A stretch of 22,838 nt of DNA. Origin: a virus. The translations under genes and the position numbers were made by a program. The stretch lies in IMG/VR virus record IMGVR_UViG_3300027816_000429, positions 1 to 22,838 of that record. One strand, written 5' to 3'. The notes beneath the pieces are model-generated. The model was not told where the DNA came from. It made no database searches and saw only the letters and a program-made list of their open reading frames with translations. Below, in pieces: positions 10,874 through 17,286 of this stretch; position 1 is the stretch's first letter; each line of letters starts with the position of its first letter.

Positions 10874-12491
10874 TAACAATGGCAATATATTTGGCATACC
10901 TGGAGTTACAGTAATAGGTATAGACGGTAAACCTAAAACACTAACAACAGGGGGACCTCCATCTGGCCCTGCAGGTGGGGATCTATCAGGTACTTATCCC
11001 AATCCAGTTGTAGTATGGACTAATGGTTCTTCAACTTACGCATTACTCTTTTATCCTTTATCATCAAATCCTGCTGGATATATAGATATAACTGCACTAG
11101 CTCCTTATTTAACTTCTGCAACTGCAGCTGCTACGTATGTGCCAATTGCAGGTGGGTCAATGACTGGGTACCTTACATTAAATGCTGACCCTACTACAGC
11201 TTTACACGCAGCAACAAAGCAATATGTAGATAACTTATCAGGAGGCATTAACTTCCATGCTCCTTGTCACGTTGCTACCACAGGAAACCTGTCAGCAACA
11301 TATCTGAATGGTGTATCAGGAGTTGGTGCTACATTGACTTCTACTATAAACATAGCATTAGTAATAGATACTCATACTTTATCAGTTGGAGATAGAGTGC
11401 TAGTGTGGCAGCAAACAGCAGGTCTTGAGAATGGTATTTACTCAGTAACAGATGCGGGATCAGCATCTACTCCTTGGATATTAACTAGAGCTACAGATGC
11501 AGATAACTCTCCTACAGGTGAATTACAGAATGGTGACTTTACTTTTATACAAGTAGGGGCAACTTATGGAGGATATGGTTTTATCCTAAATACTACAGGA
11601 GCAATTACTGTAGGTGTAACAGCTATCAACTATGTTCAGTTTAATGCTGCCCAAGTTGTAGCAGCAGGATATGGGCTTCAGGAACTTACTCCTAATGTTC
11701 TTTCTGTAGATACGTCTTTGATAGCTACAGTAGCAAGTTTAGCGTCATATCTTACAACAGCATCTGCCGCAGCTACTTATTACCCACTTACTAACCCTGC
11801 AGGATATATTGATATTTCAGCTCTTGCTGGATATCTTACTGCAGCTACAGCAGCAGCTACTTATTATCCTTTAACAAACCCTTCAGGATACATTACATCT
11901 GCAGCATTAGCCCCATATCTGACTTCTGCTTTAGCAGCTTCTACTTATGTACCACTAACTAGAAACATTACTATTAATGGTACTACACAAGATTTATCTG
12001 CTAATAGAACTTGGACTGTTACAGCACCAGACCCAGCAGGATGGACAACAATCGTAAAGAGTGCAAACCAAGATGTGACGAATAACGCTACTTTTCAAGA
12101 CGATACAGAACTCCAATTCTCTGTTGTGGCAGGAGGTCACTATATGATTGAAATGAATGTATGTTGGTCAGGAAACAACGCAACGGGTGACTACAAAATG
12201 GCTATTGCTGTGAGTGCAGGAACGATGAAAGGTTATGGGTTATCACTTGCATCCGATACAACGGCAATGAAAACGCTTTCAACGGTTGCTGGTGGTAGCA
12301 TATCAACTCAGACAACGTATAACCTTGTGGCTACAGATATAGATTTTTTAATGACTTCCAAGATCTATTTCAATTTTATAGCATCAGCAAATGCAACTTG
12401 TAAATATCAGTTTGCAAACGTTACAGCAGGAGCAGGGCGTACATCACGCACTTGGAAAGGTTCAATAATGAGATATAAAAGAATAGATTAA
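10860..12491 (+). CDS. Long tail fibre, 543 aa, with repeated NPxGYI segments and divergent C-terminal domain
   Basis: N-terminal part with GPAGGDLSGTYPNPVV, a PxAGGSMTGxLxL element and a DNLSGG linker, as in phage tail fibres. Three related segments (S/T)NPxGYI...ALAxYLTxAxAAxTYxPL start near residues 69, 312 and 339, probably shaft repeats. Residues about 140-260 form a separate domain (VGDRVLVWQQTAGLENGIYSV). From about residue 390 (DPAGWTTIVKS) to the end, a C-terminal tip domain (ATFQDDTELQFSVVAGGHY, ATCKYQFANVTAGAGRTSR) has different codon use: ACG is frequent there and rare before. I infer that the tip is a recently exchanged receptor-binding domain. The gene ends the appendage unit; no terminator is visible before the next promoter element. 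Confidence 0.7.
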   Translation: MELLDNNGNIFGIPGVTVIGIDGKPKTLTTGGPPSGPAGGDLSGTYPNPVVVWTNGSSTYALLFYPLSSNPAGYIDITALAPYLTSATAAATYVPIAGGSMTGYLTLNADPTTALHAATKQYVDNLSGGINFHAPCHVATTGNLSATYLNGVSGVGATLTSTINIALVIDTHTLSVGDRVLVWQQTAGLENGIYSVTDAGSASTPWILTRATDADNSPTGELQNGDFTFIQVGATYGGYGFILNTTGAITVGVTAINYVQFNAAQVVAAGYGLQELTPNVLSVDTSLIATVASLASYLTTASAAATYYPLTNPAGYIDISALAGYLTAATAAATYYPLTNPSGYITSAALAPYLTSALAASTYVPLTRNITINGTTQDLSANRTWTVTAPDPAGWTTIVKSANQDVTNNATFQDDTELQFSVVAGGHYMIEMNVCWSGNNATGDYKMAIAVSAGTMKGYGLSLASDTTAMKTLSTVAGGSISTQTTYNLVATDIDFLMTSKIYFNFIASANATCKYQFANVTAGAGRTSRTWKGSIMRYKRID

Positions 12492-12492
12492 T

Positions 12493-12512
12493 CAACTTTT
12501 TTTTGTATATTA
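12493..12512 (+). promoter_or_regulatory. CAACT-T-tract-TTTGTATATTA promoter-like element of the lysis unit
   Basis: CAACT, a T run, then TTTGTATATTA (12502-12512), 34 nt before ATG 12547. The downstream AT stretch with TATATATACG also resembles the one at 6746-6766. There is no TAnnTTTG match here, so it differs from the class seen at 5836. Confidence 0.5.
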
Positions 12513-12546
12513 AGTATATATACGTATTTTTTATAATTAATAGACA

Positions 12547-12984
12547 ATGAAAGCAACTCTTATTAAAGTATACGGATCATTAATACTACCAGTGATTGTA
12601 TTCTTTGCTCCAATATATGTAATGGTATTTCTAGTGGGTCTAGCTACTTTAGTTGATACAGCATTTGGTATTTGGAAAGCTAAGTCATTAGGTGAAGTTT
12701 GTGATTCTAAAAAGTGCCGCAAGGGACTAGTACCAAAGATAAGATCATATGTTGGAATAGTGCTGCTTCTATTTGTTGCTGATTACTATATAGTAAATGA
12801 ACTTACTAAGCTTTTTATTGATATTGATTTTGTATCCACAAAACTTGTATCTTTAGGGCTCATAGTTATTGAAGTTAAGTCAATGGATGAGTCATTTGAG
12901 AAAGTAAAAGGATACTCATTCATAGGTAAGCTTTACGATAACTTGAGAAATATCAAGAAAGTAAAAGATGACATGCAACCATGA
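12547..12984 (+). CDS. Holin, 145 aa
   Basis: A membrane protein with hydrophobic segments near residues 10-40 (two helices, LILPVIVFFAPIYVMVFLVGL), 67-87 (YVGIVLLLFVADYYIV) and 98-110 (KLVSLGLIVIEVK), and a basic C-terminus (NLRNIKKVKD). A Lys/Cys-rich loop (CDSKKCRKG) lies between the first two groups. Position directly before a spanin candidate and a Cys/His endolysin supports a holin that triggers lysis by making pores in the inner membrane. It resembles phage holins of Bacteroidetes and Firmicutes of the 140-residue class. The stop overlaps the next start by 4 nt. It is the first gene after the TTTGTATATTA element. Confidence 0.75.
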   Translation: MKATLIKVYGSLILPVIVFFAPIYVMVFLVGLATLVDTAFGIWKAKSLGEVCDSKKCRKGLVPKIRSYVGIVLLLFVADYYIVNELTKLFIDIDFVSTKLVSLGLIVIEVKSMDESFEKVKGYSFIGKLYDNLRNIKKVKDDMQP

Positions 12985-13514
12985 AGCTTAATTGGGAAAA
13001 AGTAATAATAGCAATAATCTCCTGGATCATAGGTACAGCAATCTTAATTGTGTTGCTTAACTCTTGTTCTATTGAGCACCACTTATCTAAGGCACAGAAG
13101 CATATTGATATAGCCAAAAGAAAAGGTGCAGTAATCAAACCTGATACTGTATGGCAGTATAGCTATACAAAAGAAGTTGTATTTGATACAGTAACAAATA
13201 CCTATAAAGAGATCTTAAAGAAAGATAGTAGCTTTCAAACTATTAATAATGTGATAGCTCCAGGAATGTCGCGTCAAGAAAGATTAGCATTGGAAGATTA
13301 TTACAAACATCTTGAAAAAATGATGAAGCTTCAGAATGATTCTTTAGGTAAACAGCTTAAAGCATATATAAAAGCAAATCGTCAAGAAAATAAAACAGAA
13401 AGAGTTATTACACGCATAGAGAATCGTCAACCATGGGTATGGGTTATTTTAGCATCTATTATATGCGTTATATTAATATTAATTAGAAGTATATTGAAGC
13501 ATTATGGCTTATGA
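12981..13514 (+). CDS. Candidate unimolecular spanin (u-spanin), 177 aa
   Basis: Topology is the main evidence. Residues 8-26 are hydrophobic and end at LLNSC with Cys29, a lipobox-like site (Asn at -2 is unusual). A soluble, charged, probably coiled-coil section runs from about 98 to 145 (QERLALEDYYKHLEKM, KQLKAYIKANRQENK). Residues 152-168 form a C-terminal membrane helix (WVWVILASIICVILILI) with a basic end. An outer-membrane lipid at the N-terminus and an inner-membrane helix at the C-terminus is how a u-spanin such as T1 gp11 joins the two membranes and fuses them at the end of lysis. It lies between holin and endolysin, overlapping both. Alternatively the first segment is a plain membrane anchor. 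Confidence 0.55.
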   Translation: MKLNWEKVIIAIISWIIGTAILIVLLNSCSIEHHLSKAQKHIDIAKRKGAVIKPDTVWQYSYTKEVVFDTVTNTYKEILKKDSSFQTINNVIAPGMSRQERLALEDYYKHLEKMMKLQNDSLGKQLKAYIKANRQENKTERVITRIENRQPWVWVILASIICVILILIRSILKHYGL

Positions 13515-14022
13515 ATTTTTAAAATTAGAAAGGGCTCCCAGAATCCTTGTTGAAGCAGTAAAGATGATGGGTACAAAAGAGATTGTTGGTAAAGAGCATA
13601 ATCCTGAAATTTTAAGATGGGCTCAAGTACTTGGTCTTCAAAAATTTTATAATGCAGATGAGATTCCATGGTGTGGTCTTGCAATGGCATATGCTGCTAA
13701 AATGGCTAACCTTGAATATCCATCACAACCATTATGGGCACTGAACTGGGCAAATTTTGGTACGCAAGTAACAGAACCTATGCTTGGCGATATTCTTACT
13801 TTTAAAAGAGATGGTGGTGGTCATGTAGGTATTTACGTAGGTGAAGATGATGAATGTTATCACGTATTAGGAGGCAATCAGAGTAACGCGATGAATGTTA
13901 CTCGCATACTTAAATCAAGATTGCATAAAGCAAGAAGAACAAAATGGAAAGTAGCTCAGCCTGTTAACGTAAGAAAAATACAACTTACAGCAAAGGGTAA
14001 AATAAGTACAAATGAAGCTTAA
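13504..14022 (+). CDS. Endolysin of the Cys/His peptidase type (TIGR02594-like), 172 aa
   Basis: PWCGLAMAY gives the likely catalytic Cys57, and GDILTFKRDGGGHVGIYVGED gives the likely His107, with GGNQSN (123-128) as a candidate third site. This order and spacing is that of CHAP/NlpC-like cell-wall peptidases, in particular the TIGR02594 family common in phages. It would cleave peptidoglycan stem peptides or cross-links at the end of infection. No signal peptide is visible, so it needs the holin for release. The basic C-terminus (KARRTKWKVAQPV and beyond) may bind the wall. It starts inside the last codons of the spanin candidate (11-nt overlap) in a lysis cassette. Confidence 0.8.
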   Translation: MAYEFLKLERAPRILVEAVKMMGTKEIVGKEHNPEILRWAQVLGLQKFYNADEIPWCGLAMAYAAKMANLEYPSQPLWALNWANFGTQVTEPMLGDILTFKRDGGGHVGIYVGEDDECYHVLGGNQSNAMNVTRILKSRLHKARRTKWKVAQPVNVRKIQLTAKGKISTNEA

Positions 14023-14026
14023 GATT

Positions 14027-14185
14027 ATGAAATTTAGAAATAACTGGACAGTACGTAATAAACAATGGGATAAATTTGAATTACGTTTTAGATTAGGAAA
14101 GATAGATGTATTTGCTATTGAAGTAGATATATCACGTTCATTCTACATGCTTACATTGTTAAACTTTAGTATTAAAAACAGATAA
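14027..14185 (+). CDS. Small hypothetical protein of the lysis unit, 52 aa
   Basis: Starts MKFRNNWTVRNKQWDKFEL and ends LLNFSIKNR. It is basic, with alternating strand residues (KFELRFRLGKIDVFAIEVDI) and a short hydrophobic stretch (SFYMLTLLNF), too short and polar to be called a membrane helix with certainty. I do not recognise it. It lies 4 nt after the endolysin stop and 1 nt before the next start, so it is part of the lysis transcript and may be a lysis accessory factor, but that is only from context. Confidence 0.55.
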   Translation: MKFRNNWTVRNKQWDKFELRFRLGKIDVFAIEVDISRSFYMLTLLNFSIKNR

Positions 14186-14186
14186 T

Positions 14187-14345
14187 ATGAAATCAACTAA
14201 AAAAACAATAACTACTACAGGTAACAAACGACTCTATCAAATGGGTCCTATTGATGCTACAAAGCTTATTGCTTATCCTACCTCTTCTATTTGCATGCTC
14301 GAGGGTAATGCATCCCTTATGAAAAAGAAAGGCAAAAATAAATAA
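14187..14345 (+). CDS. Small basic hypothetical protein, 52 aa
   Basis: Starts MKSTKKTITTTGNKRLYQM and ends MKKKGKNK. Both ends are Lys-rich, and the middle (PIDATKLIAYPTSSICML) is mildly hydrophobic with a single Cys. No family is recognised. It is the last gene before the terminator at 14366 and starts one base after the stop of its neighbour, so the two are probably translated together. The basic ends suggest contact with nucleic acid or the membrane surface; this is a guess from composition. Confidence 0.5.
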   Translation: MKSTKKTITTTGNKRLYQMGPIDATKLIAYPTSSICMLEGNASLMKKKGKNK

Positions 14346-14365
14346 CCAACAACACATGTTAGCAC

Positions 14366-14394
14366 AAAGGCTCCTTATATAGGGGCCTTTTTTA
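14366..14394 (+). terminator. Rho-independent terminator after the lysis unit
   Basis: AAAGGCTCC (14366-14374), loop TTATATA, GGGGCCTTT (14382-14390): nine pairs with one G-U, followed by TTTATTT. It ends the lysis transcript and precedes the packaging operon promoter. Confidence 0.9.
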
Positions 14395-14410
14395 TTTAAA
14401 CATATATTAG

Positions 14411-14440
14411 TTAACTATTTTTTATTATATTTGTATATAC
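14411..14440 (+). promoter_or_regulatory. Promoter-like region of the packaging operon (TAACT, TATATTTG, TTTGTATATAC)
   Basis: TTAACT (14411-14416), then TATATTTG (14426-14433), a TAnnTTTG match that overlaps a variant of the other motif (TTTGTATATAC, 14430-14440). It lies 15 nt before ATG 14456. No -33 TTG is seen at the expected distance. Combining both motif classes in one place suggests they may be one family of elements. Confidence 0.5.
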
Positions 14441-14455
14441 TAAATAATATATATT

Positions 14456-14695
14456 ATGTCAGAAGCAGAAAACCAACAAGAACTGACAGCAGAACAAATC
14501 GCTGAGTACAGAAAGACATCTATGGCTTTTTACAAGGATCGTATATCCTTTATGAAAGTACAGTTGGAGTACGAGCGCTTATCTGCTGAAATTGATGAAG
14601 CTAAGCTAAAAGGATTAATGGCTAGGCTTAAAATGGCACATATAACTGCGCCACCACAAGAAGAAGCTGAAGAAGAGTCTGAAAAATCTGAGTAA
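14456..14695 (+). CDS. Small acidic helical protein, 79 aa
   Basis: Starts MSEAENQQELTAEQIAEYR. Residues 10-61 form one long helix with coiled-coil spacing (AEYRKTSMAFYKDRISFMKVQLEYERLSAEIDEAKL). The tail is acidic and disordered (PPQEEAEEESEKSE). Small coiled-coil proteins with this look occur near the packaging genes of crAss-like phages; I do not know its function. It is the first gene of the operon that ends with terL and portal. A head-assembly or packaging adaptor is a guess from position only. Confidence 0.65.
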   Translation: MSEAENQQELTAEQIAEYRKTSMAFYKDRISFMKVQLEYERLSAEIDEAKLKGLMARLKMAHITAPPQEEAEEESEKSE

Positions 14696-14697
14696 AA

Positions 14698-15069
14698 ATG
14701 GCAAAAGCAAATTTGGTTCAAAAGCGAATCAGAATGAGCAAAAGAGATATTATTAAGTATCAGCTTATGTCTCATTCTTTTATTAACTCTATATCATATA
14801 GTGATGCTGAATTAAATTGCTTGACTCTATTAGGTGTATGTGGAGAAACTGATCTATCAGAATTCTGTAATTACACTGTTGACGAAAATATCTTTAAGGT
14901 GTCTCAAACCGCACGTAACTTTCTTACAAAAGCAGAAAAAATGAATCTGATTGACAAGAATGGTACTAGTAAAAAGAAGGTAAAACTTAAGGATGATCTT
15001 CAGATACAAACATCAGGCAACATAGTACTGGATTACAAAATTGTTTATCTTGATACCCAAGAGTCATAA
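14698..15069 (+). CDS. Conserved phage protein, possible winged-helix DNA-binding, 123 aa
   Basis: The product begins MAKANLVQKRIRMSKRDII and has a helix-turn-helix-like middle: SDAELNCLTLLGVCGETDLSEF, then VDENIFKVSQTARNFLTKAEKMNLI, then a beta wing (KKVKLKDDLQIQTSGNIVLDYKIVYL). That order of helices followed by a hairpin is how winged-helix domains look, and the spacing SQTARNFLTKAEKxxLI resembles a recognition helix. I recall related proteins in other Bacteroidetes phages, of unknown role. A small terminase or a transcription factor would fit the position upstream of terL. Basic N-terminus. Confidence in the fold is moderate, in any function low. Confidence 0.55.
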   Translation: MAKANLVQKRIRMSKRDIIKYQLMSHSFINSISYSDAELNCLTLLGVCGETDLSEFCNYTVDENIFKVSQTARNFLTKAEKMNLIDKNGTSKKKVKLKDDLQIQTSGNIVLDYKIVYLDTQES

Positions 15070-15454
15070 GATATTTATAGAACCTACAGCAGAAGAAACT
15101 GGTTTCAATAAGATTCTTGTTACAGATGTTGTAGGTTTCTATTATAGCGAATTAAGACGATTACTAAGTGAGATTGATTCTATATCTATTAAAATAGATA
15201 AATTAGGTACATTTAAAGTAAAACCAAAAGAAGTAAGACGCTTACGCGCGAGATTGTCTACTCACTTAAATGCACTTAAGGACCCTGAGACATTTAATCA
15301 AATGCGTATTAAAAAAGATCTGGAAGATAGGTTGAAAAATATTGAGCGCATTAGTAAAATGATTAAAGAAGAAAGTGAACGTAAGAAACAAATAAAACAA
15401 AAACGTAATGAACAGGATCAAGGAAATCTGGAAAAACAGGAAACTGATATTTGA
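15041..15454 (+). CDS. IHF/HU-like DNA-binding protein, 137 aa
   Basis: After the start region KSHKIFIEPTAEETGF the chain has a helix pair (ILVTDVVGFYYSELRRLLSEI) and then the sequence IKIDKLGTFKVK, matching the HU/IHF hallmark GxGTF, with a basic arm following (KPKEVRRLRARLSTHL). IHF-like proteins are a known feature of crAss-like phages. The C-terminal half is a Lys/Glu helix, unusually long for HU (about 90 residues), so it carries an added coiled coil. No ATG is available near the start: TTG 15041 and TTG 15050 are the options, giving overlap with the preceding gene. It would bend DNA, possibly for packaging or nucleoid condensation. Confidence 0.65.
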   Translation: MFILIPKSHKIFIEPTAEETGFNKILVTDVVGFYYSELRRLLSEIDSISIKIDKLGTFKVKPKEVRRLRARLSTHLNALKDPETFNQMRIKKDLEDRLKNIERISKMIKEESERKKQIKQKRNEQDQGNLEKQETDI

Positions 15455-15704
15455 AGGAGTCTGGAATACTATCTTTAGAAAGCGCTATATTGAAAAAATA
15501 GCAAACGAAAGATTAGCTATCTGTTTTGATTGCGAAGGTTTAGATGAAGAAGGATTAGATTGTGCAGTTGCTGGCACACAGCCCTGTTGTAAAGCATGTG
15601 GTTGTTCACTAGCCTATAAAACAAGATCATTATCTTCATCATGTCCATATGAGCATTGGGTAGCAGTAGAAAAAGATGATGAAGAATATGAAGATGAAAA
15701 TTAA
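15408..15704 (+). CDS. Cys-rich zinc-binding-like phage protein, 98 aa
   Basis: The N-terminal 30 residues are basic and helical (MNRIKEIWKNRKLIFEGVW). Then come CFDC (39-42), a Cys at about 52, then QPCCKACGCS and a final Cys (SSSCP), so six to eight cysteines that can form two zinc sites. The block CxxCxxxxxxGxxCxxxxTQPCCxxCGCxLxxKTRSLSSSCP is a pattern I recall from crAss-like phage genomes. The tail is acidic (VEKDDEEYEDEN). Role unknown; regulatory, packaging or head-assembly functions are all possible. It starts inside the IHF-like gene with a 47-nt overlap, an unusually large overlap for this window. Confidence 0.7.
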   Translation: MNRIKEIWKNRKLIFEGVWNTIFRKRYIEKIANERLAICFDCEGLDEEGLDCAVAGTQPCCKACGCSLAYKTRSLSSSCPYEHWVAVEKDDEEYEDEN

Positions 15705-15709
15705 TTATT

Positions 15710-15928
15710 ATGTGGGCAACATACGAATATAACGAAGATAATGAGGACAATGCATATCACATTGTTCCTTTAGATGATGATAACATGCATATATTAAGTA
15801 GAGCATGTGACTGTAGACCTCAAGCCAGCGCAGTAGATGAAATCTCTACATTGATAATTCATAACTCCTTTGACGGTAGAGAAGCATATGAAGAAGCAAT
15901 GGCTATTATTAACCCTCCAGAAGATTAA
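15710..15928 (+). CDS. Small acidic phage protein, 72 aa
   Basis: Starts MWATYEYNEDNEDNAYHIV, continues PLDDDNMHIL, CDCRP and LIIHNSFDGREAYEEAM. The Cys-Asp-Cys stretch and the end IIHNSFDxRE are familiar to me from small proteins in Bacteroidetes and other phages, whose function is not known. It is strongly acidic, predicted to be compact alpha/beta with the IIHNSFD strand-turn near the end. Six bases separate it from the upstream stop and 3 from the nuclease start, so it belongs to the packaging operon. Confidence 0.65.
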   Translation: MWATYEYNEDNEDNAYHIVPLDDDNMHILSRACDCRPQASAVDEISTLIIHNSFDGREAYEEAMAIINPPED

Positions 15929-15931
15929 CAT

Positions 15932-16768
15932 ATGGCAATTCAATTCACAGCATCAGATCACAAATACCAAAGCATAGACCAAAACGAAAATATAGAATGG
16001 ATAAGCGTAACAAGCTTAATCAGCTTACTTAAAAAACCATTTGATAAAGAAGCAACAGCTCTTAAAGCTTCTAAAAATAAACGATCAAAGTGGTTTGGTC
16101 TTACACCAGAAGAGATAATATCTATATGGGATAAAAGTAATACAGTAGCTATAGATTTAGGTACTTGGTATCATAACCAAAGAGAAGAAGATATAGTATC
16201 ATGTGATACTATCGGTAGATCAGGAAAAAATATAACTATTGTTAGACCTATTGAACAAGATGGAGTAAAACTTGCTCCAGATCAAAATCTTGTAGAAGGA
16301 ATTTACCCTGAACATATGGTATATTTAAAGTCTGCAGGCATCTGTGGTCAAGCAGATAGAGTGGAGGTAATTGGTGATACTATCGATCTTTATGACTACA
16401 AAACCAACAAAGAGATAAAGCTTAATGCATATACTAACTGGGAGGGTGTAACAGAAAAAATGCTATTGCCAATTAACCATTTAGATGATTGCAACTATAC
16501 TCATTACTCCTTACAGCTGTCTATTTATATGTATATCATGCTTAAGCATAATCCTAATCTAAAACCAGGTAAGATTGTATTAGAGCATATTATTTTTAAA
16601 AAAGAAGGTGAAGATAAATATGGTAATCCTATTTACGCAAAAGATCAAGATGGTAATTTTGTTGTGGATAAGATAGTTCCTTATAACTTACCTTATCTAA
16701 AAAAAGAAGTGATAAATATTATAAAGCATATCCAGAATAACCCAGATTTTAAAAAGACAAAGAAATGA
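15932..16768 (+). CDS. PD-(D/E)XK family nuclease, 278 aa
   Basis: RecB-like nuclease motifs appear in order: GTWYH with His81, GQADRV with Asp142, DLYDYKT giving D155-Y-K157 as the D-x-K core, and QLSIYMY with Gln195 and Tyr199. This order (H, D, DxK, QxxxY) is that of RecB/Cas4/lambda-exonuclease-type PD-(D/E)XK domains. The N-terminal part (DHKYQSIDQN, WISVTSLI) resembles the first strand of related phage proteins. It probably digests DNA ends in replication, recombination or packaging. It overlaps the next gene by 4 nt, which links it to the packaging operon. Confidence 0.8.
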   Translation: MAIQFTASDHKYQSIDQNENIEWISVTSLISLLKKPFDKEATALKASKNKRSKWFGLTPEEIISIWDKSNTVAIDLGTWYHNQREEDIVSCDTIGRSGKNITIVRPIEQDGVKLAPDQNLVEGIYPEHMVYLKSAGICGQADRVEVIGDTIDLYDYKTNKEIKLNAYTNWEGVTEKMLLPINHLDDCNYTHYSLQLSIYMYIMLKHNPNLKPGKIVLEHIIFKKEGEDKYGNPIYAKDQDGNFVVDKIVPYNLPYLKKEVINIIKHIQNNPDFKKTKK

Positions 16769-17286
16769 CAATAAAACTGTTTGATCTAGAAAATGGAGTT
16801 ATCAAAGCAACAGAGCACTGTTATACAATTAACTGGCTGCATGATATAATGGTTAACTATCCTGACAATCACCTTAAGATATATGCTTATATCTTTTATA
16901 TGACATGTCCTAACCCAGAACTTAATCCATTCTTTAACATGCCTGAAGATGATAAAGAGGATTTAATTGTAGAGTCAATTGGTCTGGATGTATCAACAGA
17001 TGATCAGCTAATTGTAAAAGCAATTGAAAAATGTACTATATTGTATACAACACCTACATTACGTGCATATAATGGTATTGCAAAGATGTTGGATAACTTA
17101 AGTTACTATATGGAGACAGCAAATATCACAGCTGGTAGAGATGGAAATATTAACTCTCTTATTGCTGCAGCCAAAAACTTTCAGGCAATTAGAGAATCAT
17201 TCAAAGGTGTTCTTAAAGATCTTGAAGCAGAACAGAGTAAAACATCAGTACGTGGAGGTCAAAATCTAGGATATGATCAGCTATAA
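16765..17286 (+). CDS. Conserved protein just before terL, candidate small terminase, 173 aa
   Basis: Starts MTIKLFDLENGVIKATEHC and includes YPDNHLKIYAYIFYMTCPN, FFNMPEDDKEDLIV, TTPTLRAYNGIAKMLDNLSYYM and AGRDGNINSLIAAAKN, ending in a Gln/Gly-rich tail (RGGQNLGYDQL). I recall very similar proteins directly upstream of terL in crAss-like phages. It is mostly helical. The position before terL, with a 14-nt overlap, is where small terminase subunits usually lie, but I cannot identify a DNA-binding motif, so the assignment is context-based. Confidence 0.65.
   Translation: MTIKLFDLENGVIKATEHCYTINWLHDIMVNYPDNHLKIYAYIFYMTCPNPELNPFFNMPEDDKEDLIVESIGLDVSTDDQLIVKAIEKCTILYTTPTLRAYNGIAKMLDNLSYYMETANITAGRDGNINSLIAAAKNFQAIRESFKGVLKDLEAEQSKTSVRGGQNLGYDQL

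Noticed and set aside
10860-12491. Polysaccharide depolymerase activity of the fibre
   Set aside because: No catalytic motif or pectate-lyase-like repeats are visible; only fibre shaft repeats and a tip domain.
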